A stretch of 6,472 nucleotides of DNA from Acidobacteriota bacterium (GTDB lineage Bacteria > Actinomycetota > Acidimicrobiia > Spongiisociales > UBA5794): positions 1 through 6,472 of the forward strand of contig JACZST010000113.1 of the NCBI GenBank assembly GCA_022574065.1, written 5' to 3'. Positions 1 to 5,236 of the stretch are shown in pieces (position 1 is the stretch's first letter; every line of letters starts with the position of its first letter). The position numbers and the translations under genes were made by a program. The notes beneath the pieces were generated by a model. That model was not told the DNA's origin and searched no databases. It worked only from the letters and a program-made list of their open reading frames with translations.

Positions 1-112
1 CTTTGTCTTTCTGCGCATCCGATCACGATACCCCCGCAACTGCGTCTGGAGCTCACGCGTCGCCGCCGGGATGCGGTAGCCTCTCTTGTCTCGTCCCACG
101 GGGGGCGACACC

Positions 113-120
113 TAAGGAGG
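113..120 (+). promoter_or_regulatory. Shine-Dalgarno site that fixes the start of the solute-binding protein
   Basis: The run taaggagg is almost a perfect complement to the 16S rRNA 3' end and sits 5 bases before the ATG at 126. It shows that the lipoprotein starts at 126, although the frame stays open upstream to the window edge. I see no convincing promoter hexamers in positions 1-110. Confidence 0.85.
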
Positions 121-125
121 AAGGC

Positions 126-932
126 ATGCGAAAATACTTGAGGCTGGTGTTACCAATCGTCGTACTGGCGCTCGTCGCTGCGGCGTGTGGTTCCGATGAC
201 GGCGACGGCGGCTCGGACGCCGGCGACCTCGGCGGCAGAGAGGTCACGATCGCCGTTGAGAACCTGTACCCGCCATTCAACTTCATCCCGGAGGGATCGA
301 CCGAAGGAGCGGGCTGGGACTACGACGTATGGCGGGAGATCTGCGCCCGGCTCAACTGCACGCCTGTATTCGTCGAGGCAACGTGGCCTGACCTCATTAT
401 CGAGACCGGTCAGGGGCAGTTCGACACGGCCGCCGACGGTATCTCGATCACCGAGGAACGGAAGGACACCGTCGCCTTCTCCGATCCGTACATGACGGTC
501 GAGCAGAAGCTGATGATCCGACTCGACGAGGACCGGTACGGCACCGTCCAGGCGTTCCTCGACGACCTGGACGCCCGGCTGGGCACCCAGGTCGGGACGA
601 CCAACGAGCTGCTCGGCTCCGAGATCCTCGCCGACTTCGGCGGCGATGGCCGGCTCGACGCCTTTGAGACCTTCCCGGTGGCCGTGCTGGCGCTGATCAA
701 CGGCGACGTCGACGCGGTGATCATCGACGACACCGCCGGCCAGGGCTTCAAGGGTGTGAACGCCGACGCGCTGAAGCTGATCGACGAGTCGATGCAGAGC
801 GACCCGCTTGGTTTCATCTATCAACACGACAGCGAACTGATCGATCCGGTCAACGAGGTGCTGAAGGAAATGCTGGAAGACGGAACGCTCGACCAATTGG
901 CGGTCACGTGGTTCGTCGAATTCGAACTGTAA
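126..932 (+). CDS. ABC transporter substrate-binding lipoprotein, family 3 (polar amino acid type)
   Basis: This 268-residue protein would capture a small polar solute outside the membrane and pass it to an ABC permease. The N-terminus has a basic start (MRKYLR), a hydrophobic stretch at residues 8-20 and a lipobox ending at Cys21. An Asp/Gly/Ser-rich tether follows, so it should be a membrane-anchored lipoprotein. Family 3 signatures include LYPPFNF (47-53), GWDYDVW (63-69), the ISITEERKDTVAFSDPYM block (106-123) and VGTTNE (156-161). Arg112 lies where the family's ligand-carboxylate-binding arginine falls, and the Asp201-Asp202 pair lies in the second lobe. Length is normal for the family. 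A hairpin and then the permease gene follow directly. The class is well supported; the ligand (amino acid, amine or opine) cannot be read from the sequence. Confidence 0.92.
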   Translation: MRKYLRLVLPIVVLALVAAACGSDDGDGGSDAGDLGGREVTIAVENLYPPFNFIPEGSTEGAGWDYDVWREICARLNCTPVFVEATWPDLIIETGQGQFDTAADGISITEERKDTVAFSDPYMTVEQKLMIRLDEDRYGTVQAFLDDLDARLGTQVGTTNELLGSEILADFGGDGRLDAFETFPVAVLALINGDVDAVIIDDTAGQGFKGVNADALKLIDESMQSDPLGFIYQHDSELIDPVNEVLKEMLEDGTLDQLAVTWFVEFEL

Positions 933-947
933 ACCAACGCCTAGCGA

Positions 948-983
948 GCAAGAGACCGGGCCCTGCGGGGCCCGGTCTCTTGC
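948..983 (+). terminator. Perfect 16-bp hairpin between binding protein and permease
   Basis: The arms gcaagagaccgggccc (948-963) and gggcccggtctcttgc (968-983) are perfectly complementary around a 4-base loop, tgcg. The hairpin starts 16 bases after the stop codon of the binding-protein gene. No T-run follows on either strand, which is common among actinobacterial terminators. It may end most transcripts after the binding protein and let some through to the permease, or protect the 3' end of the upstream mRNA. Either would give more binding protein than permease, as usual in such operons. Confidence 0.8.
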
Positions 984-1078
984 GTTCGGGTTGTGCCTGA
1001 CGGCTCAGCACCCACCCGTCGCATGTGACCGGTGGTGTTTCTGCCAAGCTGGCCGGGCACGATCAGCGGGAGGGCGCC

Positions 1079-1876
1079 GTGACCACGGTCGACGAGCAAG
1101 CACTTGAGGTTGGACCACCCGGAGGTACCAGCCGGTGGACCTGGAGTGGCTTTCCCTGGTGGCTGGTTGGGATCGTGGCAACCGTCAGCCTCATCGTCCT
1201 TCAAGTGTTGACACAGGAGAGGTGGCGCGAGGGTTTCGTCTTCATCGTTGGCGGGTTGTCGATGACCCTGTACGTCACCCTCGGCGGCTTCATCCTTGCC
1301 CTGGTCCTCGGGCTGCTCGTTGGGCTCGCCAGGCTCTCCAAGAAAACCGCGGTCAGGAACCTGGCGATGTACTACATCGAGCTGGTCAGGGGAGTGCCCG
1401 TGATCGTGACCATCCTGTTCATCTCGATCGTGTTGTTCGGCCGGCTGTTCCAGATCATCGGTGTCCGGCCCAGCTTCGCCGTCCGGGGAACCCTGGCACT
1501 CGGGCTCATCTACGCCGCCTTCATCGCCGAGGTGTTCCGAGCCGGGATTCAGTCGGTTTCGACCGGCCAGAAGGAGGCCGGCGCCTCGATGGGCCTCTCC
1601 GATCGGCAGATCATGCGGTTCATCGTGCTCCCTCAGGCCATCCGCAACATCATGCCCGCCCTCGGTAACGACCTCATCGCCCTCCTCAAGGACTCCTCGC
1701 TGGTCTCGATCATCGCAGTGCGGGAGCTGACTCAGATGACCAGGCTGTGGACGGGGAGATCATTCGCCTTCTTGGAGGGCTTCATCATCCTGACCGGGTT
1801 CTACTTGACACTGACGGTGTCGTTGAGCCTTCTCTTGCGCTGGTACGAGAAGCGCATCCAGGTGCCGGGCGCTTGA
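1079..1876 (+). CDS. ABC transporter permease, HisM/GlnP family (amino-acid type)
   Basis: This 265-residue inner-membrane protein would form the channel of the importer served by the lipoprotein just upstream. Hydrophobic segments lie near residues 27-44, 55-83, 104-122, 138-154, 197-215 and 233-254. The family motif ELVRGVPVIV is at 101-110. The cytoplasmic EAA loop that docks the ATPase spans about 165-194 (KEAGASMGL, then IVLPQAIRN). I prefer the GTG at 1079 because gggagg at 1068-1073 precedes it with good spacing. A GTG at 1025 in the same frame would add 18 residues that do not look like a transporter N-terminus. The gene lies about 95 bases beyond the hairpin and 10 bases before the next gene. 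One permease implies a homodimer or a second permease elsewhere, and the ATPase gene is not in the window. Confidence 0.9.
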   Translation: MTTVDEQALEVGPPGGTSRWTWSGFPWWLVGIVATVSLIVLQVLTQERWREGFVFIVGGLSMTLYVTLGGFILALVLGLLVGLARLSKKTAVRNLAMYYIELVRGVPVIVTILFISIVLFGRLFQIIGVRPSFAVRGTLALGLIYAAFIAEVFRAGIQSVSTGQKEAGASMGLSDRQIMRFIVLPQAIRNIMPALGNDLIALLKDSSLVSIIAVRELTQMTRLWTGRSFAFLEGFIILTGFYLTLTVSLSLLLRWYEKRIQVPGA

Positions 1877-1886
1877 GCAACGAGCC

Positions 1887-2444
1887 GTGAGGTTCACGGC
1901 CGTCGTGCCGATCCGGTCGTTCGATGGGTTGACCCGACTATCCGAGGCACTGTCCACCGAGGAGCGCTTTGCCCTCATGCGTCGACTCGCCGAACGGACG
2001 TGTACGGCGATCGCCGAGGCGGGGGCGTCGGTCGTGATCGTGACCGGGGACGACGAGGTCCGTTCCTGGGCTTCGGAGAGCGGGTTCGGCCTCGTCGACG
2101 AGCCTGACCCTCCAGGCCTCGATGCCGCAGCCGCGGCCGGAATCGCACAAGCCGATGATGCATGGATGGTGGTCCACGCCGATCTGCCTGCGATCGCGCC
2201 GGAGGATATCGAAGCAGCGGTGACGGTGCTCGACGGTCGATCGGTCCTCGCACCGTCCCACGACGGCGGCACCAGCTTGATCGCAGGCTCGACGCCGGGG
2301 TTCCCGTTCTCCTACGGGGTGGGGAGCTTCCACCGCCATCTCGCCGCGGTGCCGGACGCCGCGGTTCTGATCCGCCCCGGGCTCGCCCTCGACCTCGACC
2401 GCCCTTCCGATCTCGATGCGATCCGGAGACTGGGATTCCTGTGA
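1887..2444 (+). CDS. cofC: 2-phospho-L-lactate / phosphoenolpyruvate guanylyltransferase (CofC/FbiD-like), F420 biosynthesis
   Basis: In coenzyme F420 synthesis this family transfers GMP from GTP to 2-phospho-L-lactate, or to phosphoenolpyruvate in mycobacterial FbiD. Family landmarks in order are VVPIRSF (6-12), TRLS (16-19), EPDPPGLDAA (72-81), HADLPAI (97-103) with Asp99 in the metal-site position, SHDGGTSLIA (124-133), FSYGVGSFHRH (141-151) and GLALDLDRPSDL (165-176). At 185 residues it is a little shorter than the usual 200-220. By eye, two usual lysines are replaced: VPVK reads VPIR, and the lysine of the K-[TS]-R-L motif is Leu15. The start is GTG, 10 bases after the permease stop, with only a weak ribosome site, so the genes are probably co-transcribed and translationally coupled. 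Assignment to CofC/FbiD is strong; whether it is active on the classical substrate is less sure. Confidence 0.82.
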   Translation: MRFTAVVPIRSFDGLTRLSEALSTEERFALMRRLAERTCTAIAEAGASVVIVTGDDEVRSWASESGFGLVDEPDPPGLDAAAAAGIAQADDAWMVVHADLPAIAPEDIEAAVTVLDGRSVLAPSHDGGTSLIAGSTPGFPFSYGVGSFHRHLAAVPDAAVLIRPGLALDLDRPSDLDAIRRLGFL

Positions 2445-2539
2445 GCCGCTGCCGGAATGTCGCACCGCACCCATGTTGCTCCCGCCTATGCCGACACCTC
2501 CGGGACTGATCAGAACTGCTTACTAGGCTGAGGAATCCG

Positions 2540-3268
2540 ATGAGTACGTCGAACGTCGCCATTGTCACCGGCGGTACCGGGTCTGTTGGAAGAGAGCTGC
2601 TGCCGCTGCTCGTTCAGCGAGGCTTCAAGATCGGTGTGACCTACCTCGTGCCCGAGGAGGCAACCGAGCTCGAGGCGCAGCTCGAATCGGAGCTCGATGC
2701 CTCCGACGACGAGCTGCTGCTGAGCCGCGTCGATGCCTCAGACGCTCGAGCGATGGAGAAATTCGTCCAGGAGGTGGTCGACGCCTTTGGTGGCGTCAAC
2801 GTGCTGTGCTGTCTCGTCGGCGGATGGACGGGGGGACGGGATGTCGAAGAGACCGACGATGTCCGGTTCGATCGGATGATCGACATCAACCTCCGGTCGA
2901 GCTTCAATGCGGTGCGGGCGACGATCCCTCACCTGAAGAAGCAGGACTGGGGCCGGATCGTGCTCATGGGGAGTCGCCATGCCATCGAGACCCCTTCCGG
3001 CCAGGCGGCCTACAACATCGCCAAGGCCGGCGTGGCGGCGCTCGGCCGATCGGTCGCCGTCGAGCTGTCCGATACCAACGTGACGTGCAACGTGCTGCTG
3101 CCCTCAGTGATCGACACTCCGACCACCCGCGCCGAGCTGCCCTACGCCGAGTATGTGCACTGGCCAAAGCCGGAGGAGATTGCCAGCGTCATCGACTTCC
3201 TCACCAGCCATCGCTCGGCCGTCATCGACGGAGCCGAGATCCCGGTGTGGGGCGCCGCCCAGATCTAG
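2540..3268 (+). CDS. Short-chain dehydrogenase/reductase (SDR), NAD(P)-dependent
   Basis: This 242-residue cytoplasmic enzyme should oxidise or reduce an alcohol/carbonyl using NAD(H) or NADP(H). The full catalytic tetrad is present: Asn117 (DINLRS), Ser145 (MGSRHA), Tyr158 and Lys162 (YNIAK), with the normal 13-residue Ser-Tyr spacing. The Rossmann loop reads TGGTGSVG (10-17), so the middle glycine of the classical TGxxxGxG motif is Ser15 and the pattern matches the TGxxGxxG form of extended SDRs. The usual NNAG motif is replaced by LVGGW (92-96). Length is typical of classical SDRs. The ATG at 2540 has ctgagga at 2528-2534 in front, a good ribosome site. It lies about 95 bases after the F420 gene, so it may belong to the same operon or have its own promoter. 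The substrate is unknown. Confidence 0.9.
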   Translation: MSTSNVAIVTGGTGSVGRELLPLLVQRGFKIGVTYLVPEEATELEAQLESELDASDDELLLSRVDASDARAMEKFVQEVVDAFGGVNVLCCLVGGWTGGRDVEETDDVRFDRMIDINLRSSFNAVRATIPHLKKQDWGRIVLMGSRHAIETPSGQAAYNIAKAGVAALGRSVAVELSDTNVTCNVLLPSVIDTPTTRAELPYAEYVHWPKPEEIASVIDFLTSHRSAVIDGAEIPVWGAAQI

Positions 3269-3270
3269 TT

Positions 3271-3304
3271 CTCAATCGTCGTACGTGTCTACGTACTCAT
3301 TGAG
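3271..3304. terminator. Interrupted stem-loop between convergent genes
   Basis: The inner arms gtacgt (3281-3286) and acgtac (3291-3296) pair perfectly around the loop gtct. The outer arms ctcaat (3271-3276) and attgag (3299-3304) also pair, separated from the inner stem by a 4-by-2 internal loop. It begins two bases after the reductase stop and lies 47 bases beyond the stop of the opposing membrane-protein gene, where a shared bidirectional terminator is expected. There is no T-run and the stem is weak, so termination is an inference. Confidence 0.4.
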
Positions 3305-3350
3305 TGTGACCCCAGACACGTGCGACGGACTGTGACCGCCGTTGCCGCAG

Positions 3351-3848
3351 TTACCAGCAGCAGTAGTAGGCGCGACGGCGGCGCGACGAGGGCGTCGCCA
3401 CCTTCACCGCGGTAGCTCGGGTCGGCGGCCCCGGCGATGCCGACACCGTGCGGCCGTCGAGGGACGCAGAGACCGCCTCGAGCTCATAGCGTGCCCGATA
3501 CAGCGTTTCGGCCACGGCATCACGCTCGCGACGCCGGACGCCTCGATCGAGAATTGCCGATGCCTTGGTGTAGTACCTGCCTGCGGTCTCGAGACGAGAC
3601 CTGGCGGCCTTGTTCGTCGTCAGCCGATTGTCATCGTCGACCTCGAGCAAGCCGATAGCGACCTCGGTGCGGAGGTCGTCGAGCTCATCGGAGGTGACGC
3701 CAGGGCGACGCTCGATCCGTGTGCCCTGCCTCATTACCCCGAGCAGGAACCACAACCCGAAGGCGACGAAGACGAACGGGATGATGCGCCCACCGGTGAA
3801 GATCAGGAAGAAGATCACCAGCATGATCGGGAACCTGAACGGCATCAC
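3351..3848 (-). CDS. Small membrane protein of unknown function, two N-terminal hydrophobic segments
   Basis: I do not recognise this 165-residue protein. It starts with two hydrophobic stretches (about residues 6-18 and 22-38) split by GGR, which could form a helical hairpin. A charged, helix-rich cytoplasmic part follows (about 50-135, for example TSDELDDLRTEVAIGLLEV and RYYTKASAILDRG). The tail (136-160) is rich in Ser, Pro and Arg and ends RRRRAYYCCW, with two adjacent cysteines. The start is GTG at 3848 or the ATG just inside it at 3845; the ribosome site is weak (ggggtg). Reverse-strand codon use and length argue for a real gene, and opposite-frame reading frames here look like shadows. 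It converges on the reductase gene and runs away from the tRNA remnant. A housekeeping role next to the tRNA is plausible, but no function can be given. Confidence 0.72.
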   Translation of the reverse strand: MMPFRFPIMLVIFFLIFTGGRIIPFVFVAFGLWFLLGVMRQGTRIERRPGVTSDELDDLRTEVAIGLLEVDDDNRLTTNKAARSRLETAGRYYTKASAILDRGVRRRERDAVAETLYRARYELEAVSASLDGRTVSASPGPPTRATAVKVATPSSRRRRAYYCCW

Positions 3849-3872
3849 CCCAATTTAGCAGACGTGGAGCGT

Positions 3873-3901
3873 CCTATCGCCGACATATCGTCAACAGTCA
3901 A
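3873..3901 (-). promoter_or_regulatory. Candidate promoter of the small membrane protein gene
   Basis: On the minus strand a TTGACT hexamer (3901-3896) is followed after 17 bases by GATAGG (3878-3873), about 25 bases before the gene start at 3848. The -35 is close to consensus, but the -10 matches at only three positions. A second TTGAC follows the first seven bases later as part of a short direct repeat. Confidence 0.35.
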
Positions 3902-3913
3902 CAATCGAGAGCC

Positions 3914-3934
3914 AGATCCAAGACTCATGAATCT
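3914..3934 (-). terminator. Stem-loop just beyond the tRNA 3' end
   Basis: Read on the minus strand, agattca and tggatct can form a 7-bp stem with one G-T pair around a 7-base loop, starting 8 bases after the tRNA remnant ends. It could be the original terminator of the tRNA-Glu gene, which would support this side being native chromosome. There is no T-run, so the call is weak. Confidence 0.3.
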
Positions 3935-3941
3935 GCTTCGT

Positions 3942-3986
3942 AGCCCCGATGGGATTTGAACCCACGCTACCGCCTTGAGAGGGCGG
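3942..3986 (-). tRNA. 3' half of tRNA-Glu(CUC), truncated (probable attachment-site scar)
   Basis: Reading the minus strand, the segment begins with an anticodon arm: CCGCC (3986-3982), loop CTCTCAA, GGCGG (3974-3970). The loop places CTC at positions 34-36, so the identity is Glu (codon GAG). Next come a short variable loop TAGC, a T arm GTGGG-TTCAAAT-CCCAT, a 7-base acceptor strand CGGGGCT and discriminator A at 3942, with no encoded CCA. The layout closely follows the 3' half of actinobacterial tRNA-Glu genes as I recall them. Upstream on this strand, where the D arm and the 5' acceptor strand should be, the sequence (3987-4040) fits neither. It is therefore not a functional tRNA gene. Integrases that use tRNA genes leave exactly such a 3' copy at the distal end of the integrated element, with the crossover usually at the anticodon or T loop. 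Confidence 0.85.
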
Positions 3987-3993
3987 TTCAGGG

Positions 3994-4027
3994 GGTTTCG
4001 GCCTTGTCGGTGCTGGCCAACGAAACC
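3994..4027. repeat. Inverted repeat next to the tRNA remnant
   Basis: The arms ggtttcg (3994-4000) and cgaaacc (4021-4027) are perfect complements. Inside them gcc (4001-4003) can pair with ggc (4015-4017), leaving a caa bulge. The repeat starts 7 bases from the end of the tRNA-like sequence. It could be an integrase or excisionase binding site at the element end, or part of a terminator. The rest of the gene-free stretch 3987-4218 holds another GC hairpin but no reading frame I can support. Confidence 0.4.
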
Positions 4028-4142
4028 GGCGACATCCCTTGTCTGGCACGGATTTCAGCTTGTTCGTCAACTGTCGTTGTCAGTCGTCATTTCGCGTCGT
4101 TTTTCGTCCTCTCGCGCCCCCAGCGCGCCCCGAGATCGACGG

Positions 4143-4160
4143 CCGCGGTTCCCGCCGCGG
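4143..4160 (-). terminator. GC-rich hairpin downstream of the nucleotidyltransferase gene
   Basis: Two copies of ccgcgg (4143-4148 and 4155-4160) flank a 6-base spacer and can pair. The hairpin lies about 60 bases past the stop of the minus-strand nucleotidyltransferase gene. A second small hairpin, cgcgc/gcgcg, is at 4113-4127. Neither is followed by a T-run, so termination here is a guess from position and pairing. Confidence 0.3.
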
Positions 4161-4218
4161 TGGCATTTGGTTCTTCGACAGCGACACACGGCTCGCATGG
4201 CTGTCGGGCGCAGCTGGA

Positions 4219-4755
4219 TCAGCGTTGTGGAGGGTCCGGTGTCCGCGACGATCTGTTGGTGCGTCGCAGGTGTGCTTCGAGTGGTGGGAGGGCGACGACG
4301 TCCTTGGGTCGTCCTGCGGCACGTTTGGAGATGACGACGTCCTCAAGCGAGGCCACCGGCAGCTCAACCGCGCCGACGACGATGGTCGAAGCGTGCTCGC
4401 GCAGGCCGGCGAATCCGTCGGGAAAGCCCGCGGGTGTGAAGCAGAGATCGACGGGCCCTTGTTCGGTGATCATGGTCATCGTCGTGACCTGGCGGAGCAT
4501 GTCCGGGTGGGGGTCGAACGCCACACCTTCGGGGTCACCCTCCACCCGAAGCCTGGCACCGAGCTGGCGCAGGGCATCGGCGAGGTTCGCCAGGTTGGCC
4601 TCCTCGGGTGATGGGCATATGTCGACGTCGACAGTGGCGTGGCCGGTGCCGTGCAGTCGAGCCGCCATCCCACCAATGATCACAAACTCCACCCCGTGGT
4701 CGATGAGGACCTGGCAGATAGCAGCCGCGTGGTCGTCGCTGAGCTCAGGCGGCAT
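4219..4755 (-). CDS. Small nucleotidyltransferase, toxin-like partner of the HTH regulator
   Basis: This 178-residue protein has the nucleotidyltransferase core of the polymerase-beta superfamily: VIIGGMAARLHG (25-36) with the GG turn, then TVDVDI (41-46) supplying the metal-binding Asp43 and Asp45. Asp103 (VDLCF) is a candidate third carboxylate. The C-terminal pattern SKRAAGRPKDVVALPPLEA (143-161) recurs in small actinobacterial nucleotidyltransferases near the AbiEii/DUF6036 groups. Relatives such as AbiEii and MenT act as toxins that transfer nucleotides to RNA; whether this one does is unknown. I chose the ATG at 4755 because it overlaps the regulator's stop by 11 bases and begins where family similarity begins. 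The frame runs open to 5004, but that extension lies inside the regulator gene in another frame. There is no clear ribosome site, so translational coupling is likely. Confidence 0.85.
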   Translation of the reverse strand: MPPELSDDHAAAICQVLIDHGVEFVIIGGMAARLHGTGHATVDVDICPSPEEANLANLADALRQLGARLRVEGDPEGVAFDPHPDMLRQVTTMTMITEQGPVDLCFTPAGFPDGFAGLREHASTIVVGAVELPVASLEDVVISKRAAGRPKDVVALPPLEAHLRRTNRSSRTPDPPQR

Positions 4756-5062
4756 CGCTGGCCAGCCGGTAACCCTGGGATTGCAACCGCTGCTTGGTTG
4801 CATCGTCAAGCGTTCGCTCCCACTCGGCGAGCACGGCGTCGTGGTTGTCTCGTTCGGCGAGCTCCAGTCGCAGCTCGAGCCCTGCGCTTTCCAGCATCCG
4901 CAACAGCGTGGGCAGAGTCGGTTGACGATGGCCCGACTCGTACGCTGACAACGTCGGTTGGGCGATCCCGGCCAGGTCGGCAAAGGCGGTTTGAGAAAGC
5001 CCAAGCCGCTGTCGTGCGGACTGCAACAGCGACCCGGCGATGCGTTCTTCGATGCTCCTCAT
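4745..5062 (-). CDS. XRE-family helix-turn-helix regulator (antitoxin-like)
   Basis: This 105-residue protein has a Cro/C1-type helix-turn-helix at about residues 12-63: SARQRLGLSQTAFADLAGI, then QPTLSAYESGHRQPTLPTLL, with the typical recognition-helix and ExG features. An acidic, helix-forming C-terminal part (64-105) may bind its partner. It should be a cytoplasmic DNA-binding repressor. It is the first gene of a two-gene minus-strand operon and overlaps the nucleotidyltransferase by 11 bases, the usual arrangement of an antitoxin or regulator with its effector. No ribosome site precedes the ATG at 5062, and the bases just upstream are a ctatag repeat and promoter-like hexamers. This points to a leaderless or nearly leaderless mRNA and to autoregulation. 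The domain call is firm; the antitoxin role is inferred from context. Confidence 0.88.
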   Translation of the reverse strand: MRSIEERIAGSLLQSARQRLGLSQTAFADLAGIAQPTLSAYESGHRQPTLPTLLRMLESAGLELRLELAERDNHDAVLAEWERTLDDATKQRLQSQGYRLASDAA

Positions 5063-5064
5063 GG

Positions 5065-5109
5065 CTATAGCGTATCGTCTATAGGCCCGTGGCGCAAGAG
5101 GCTCGTCAA
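5065..5109 (-). promoter_or_regulatory. Promoter and likely operator of the HTH-nucleotidyltransferase operon
   Basis: Two copies of the self-complementary hexamer ctatag (5065-5070 and 5079-5084) are separated by 8 bases, 14 bases centre to centre. This suits a dimeric helix-turn-helix protein. On the minus strand, TTGCGC (5097-5092), 17 bases and TACGCT (5074-5069) would start transcription at the A of the ATG, giving a leaderless mRNA. A second reading is TTGACG (5109-5104) with TATAGA (5083-5078), 20 bases apart and 9 bases of leader. In both, the repeat covers the -10 region, so binding would block transcription. Confidence 0.5.
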
Positions 5110-5187
5110 TTGAGAATCAGCAGCGCACAGTCGTGAGGATATGTGGGTAATCGGGGGCGTGTTTGGTGGACGCTGGGTGGCTGGTCT

Positions 5188-5211
5188 GGGACTGTGGGTG
5201 GTGGTGGTCCC
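5188..5211 (+). other. GT-rich leader with short dyad before the recombinase gene
   Basis: The stretch 5150-5220 is strongly G/T-rich on the plus strand. It contains gggac (5188-5192) and gtccc (5207-5211), which could pair around a 14-base G-rich loop 10 bases before the recombinase ribosome site. Several GG and GGG runs occur, but their spacing is not that of a canonical four-tract quadruplex. No clear promoter for the recombinase is visible. A weak TTGAGA at 5110-5115 has no good partner. Confidence 0.25.
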
Positions 5212-5236
5212 GTCGGGGCCAGAGAGGATGGCTGTC

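Noticed and set aside
3342..3959. Plus-strand open frame of 205 codons opposite the membrane protein
   Set aside because: The product is low-complexity Arg/Asp/Glu-rich, while the minus strand gives a coherent hydrophobic N-terminus followed by charged helices. Some doubt remains because the minus-strand gene is itself unrecognised.
3942..4040. A complete tRNA-Glu gene
   Set aside because: No D arm and no strand complementary to CGGGGCT occurs at the needed distance upstream on the minus strand.
3956..4948. Long plus-strand open frame of 330 codons
   Set aside because: It lies opposite the HTH and nucleotidyltransferase genes, which have clear motifs, and its left part runs through the tRNA remnant. 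Its Ser/Arg/Ala-rich product matches nothing I know.
5150..5220. G-quadruplex
   Set aside because: There are many GG and GGG runs, but no four GGG tracts with short loops.
5141..5236. N-terminal extension of the recombinase from ATG 5141
   Set aside because: The gagg before it is only 2 bases from the ATG, and the Gly/Trp/Val-rich extension looks like translated GT-rich leader. ATG 5237 has a better placed ribosome site.
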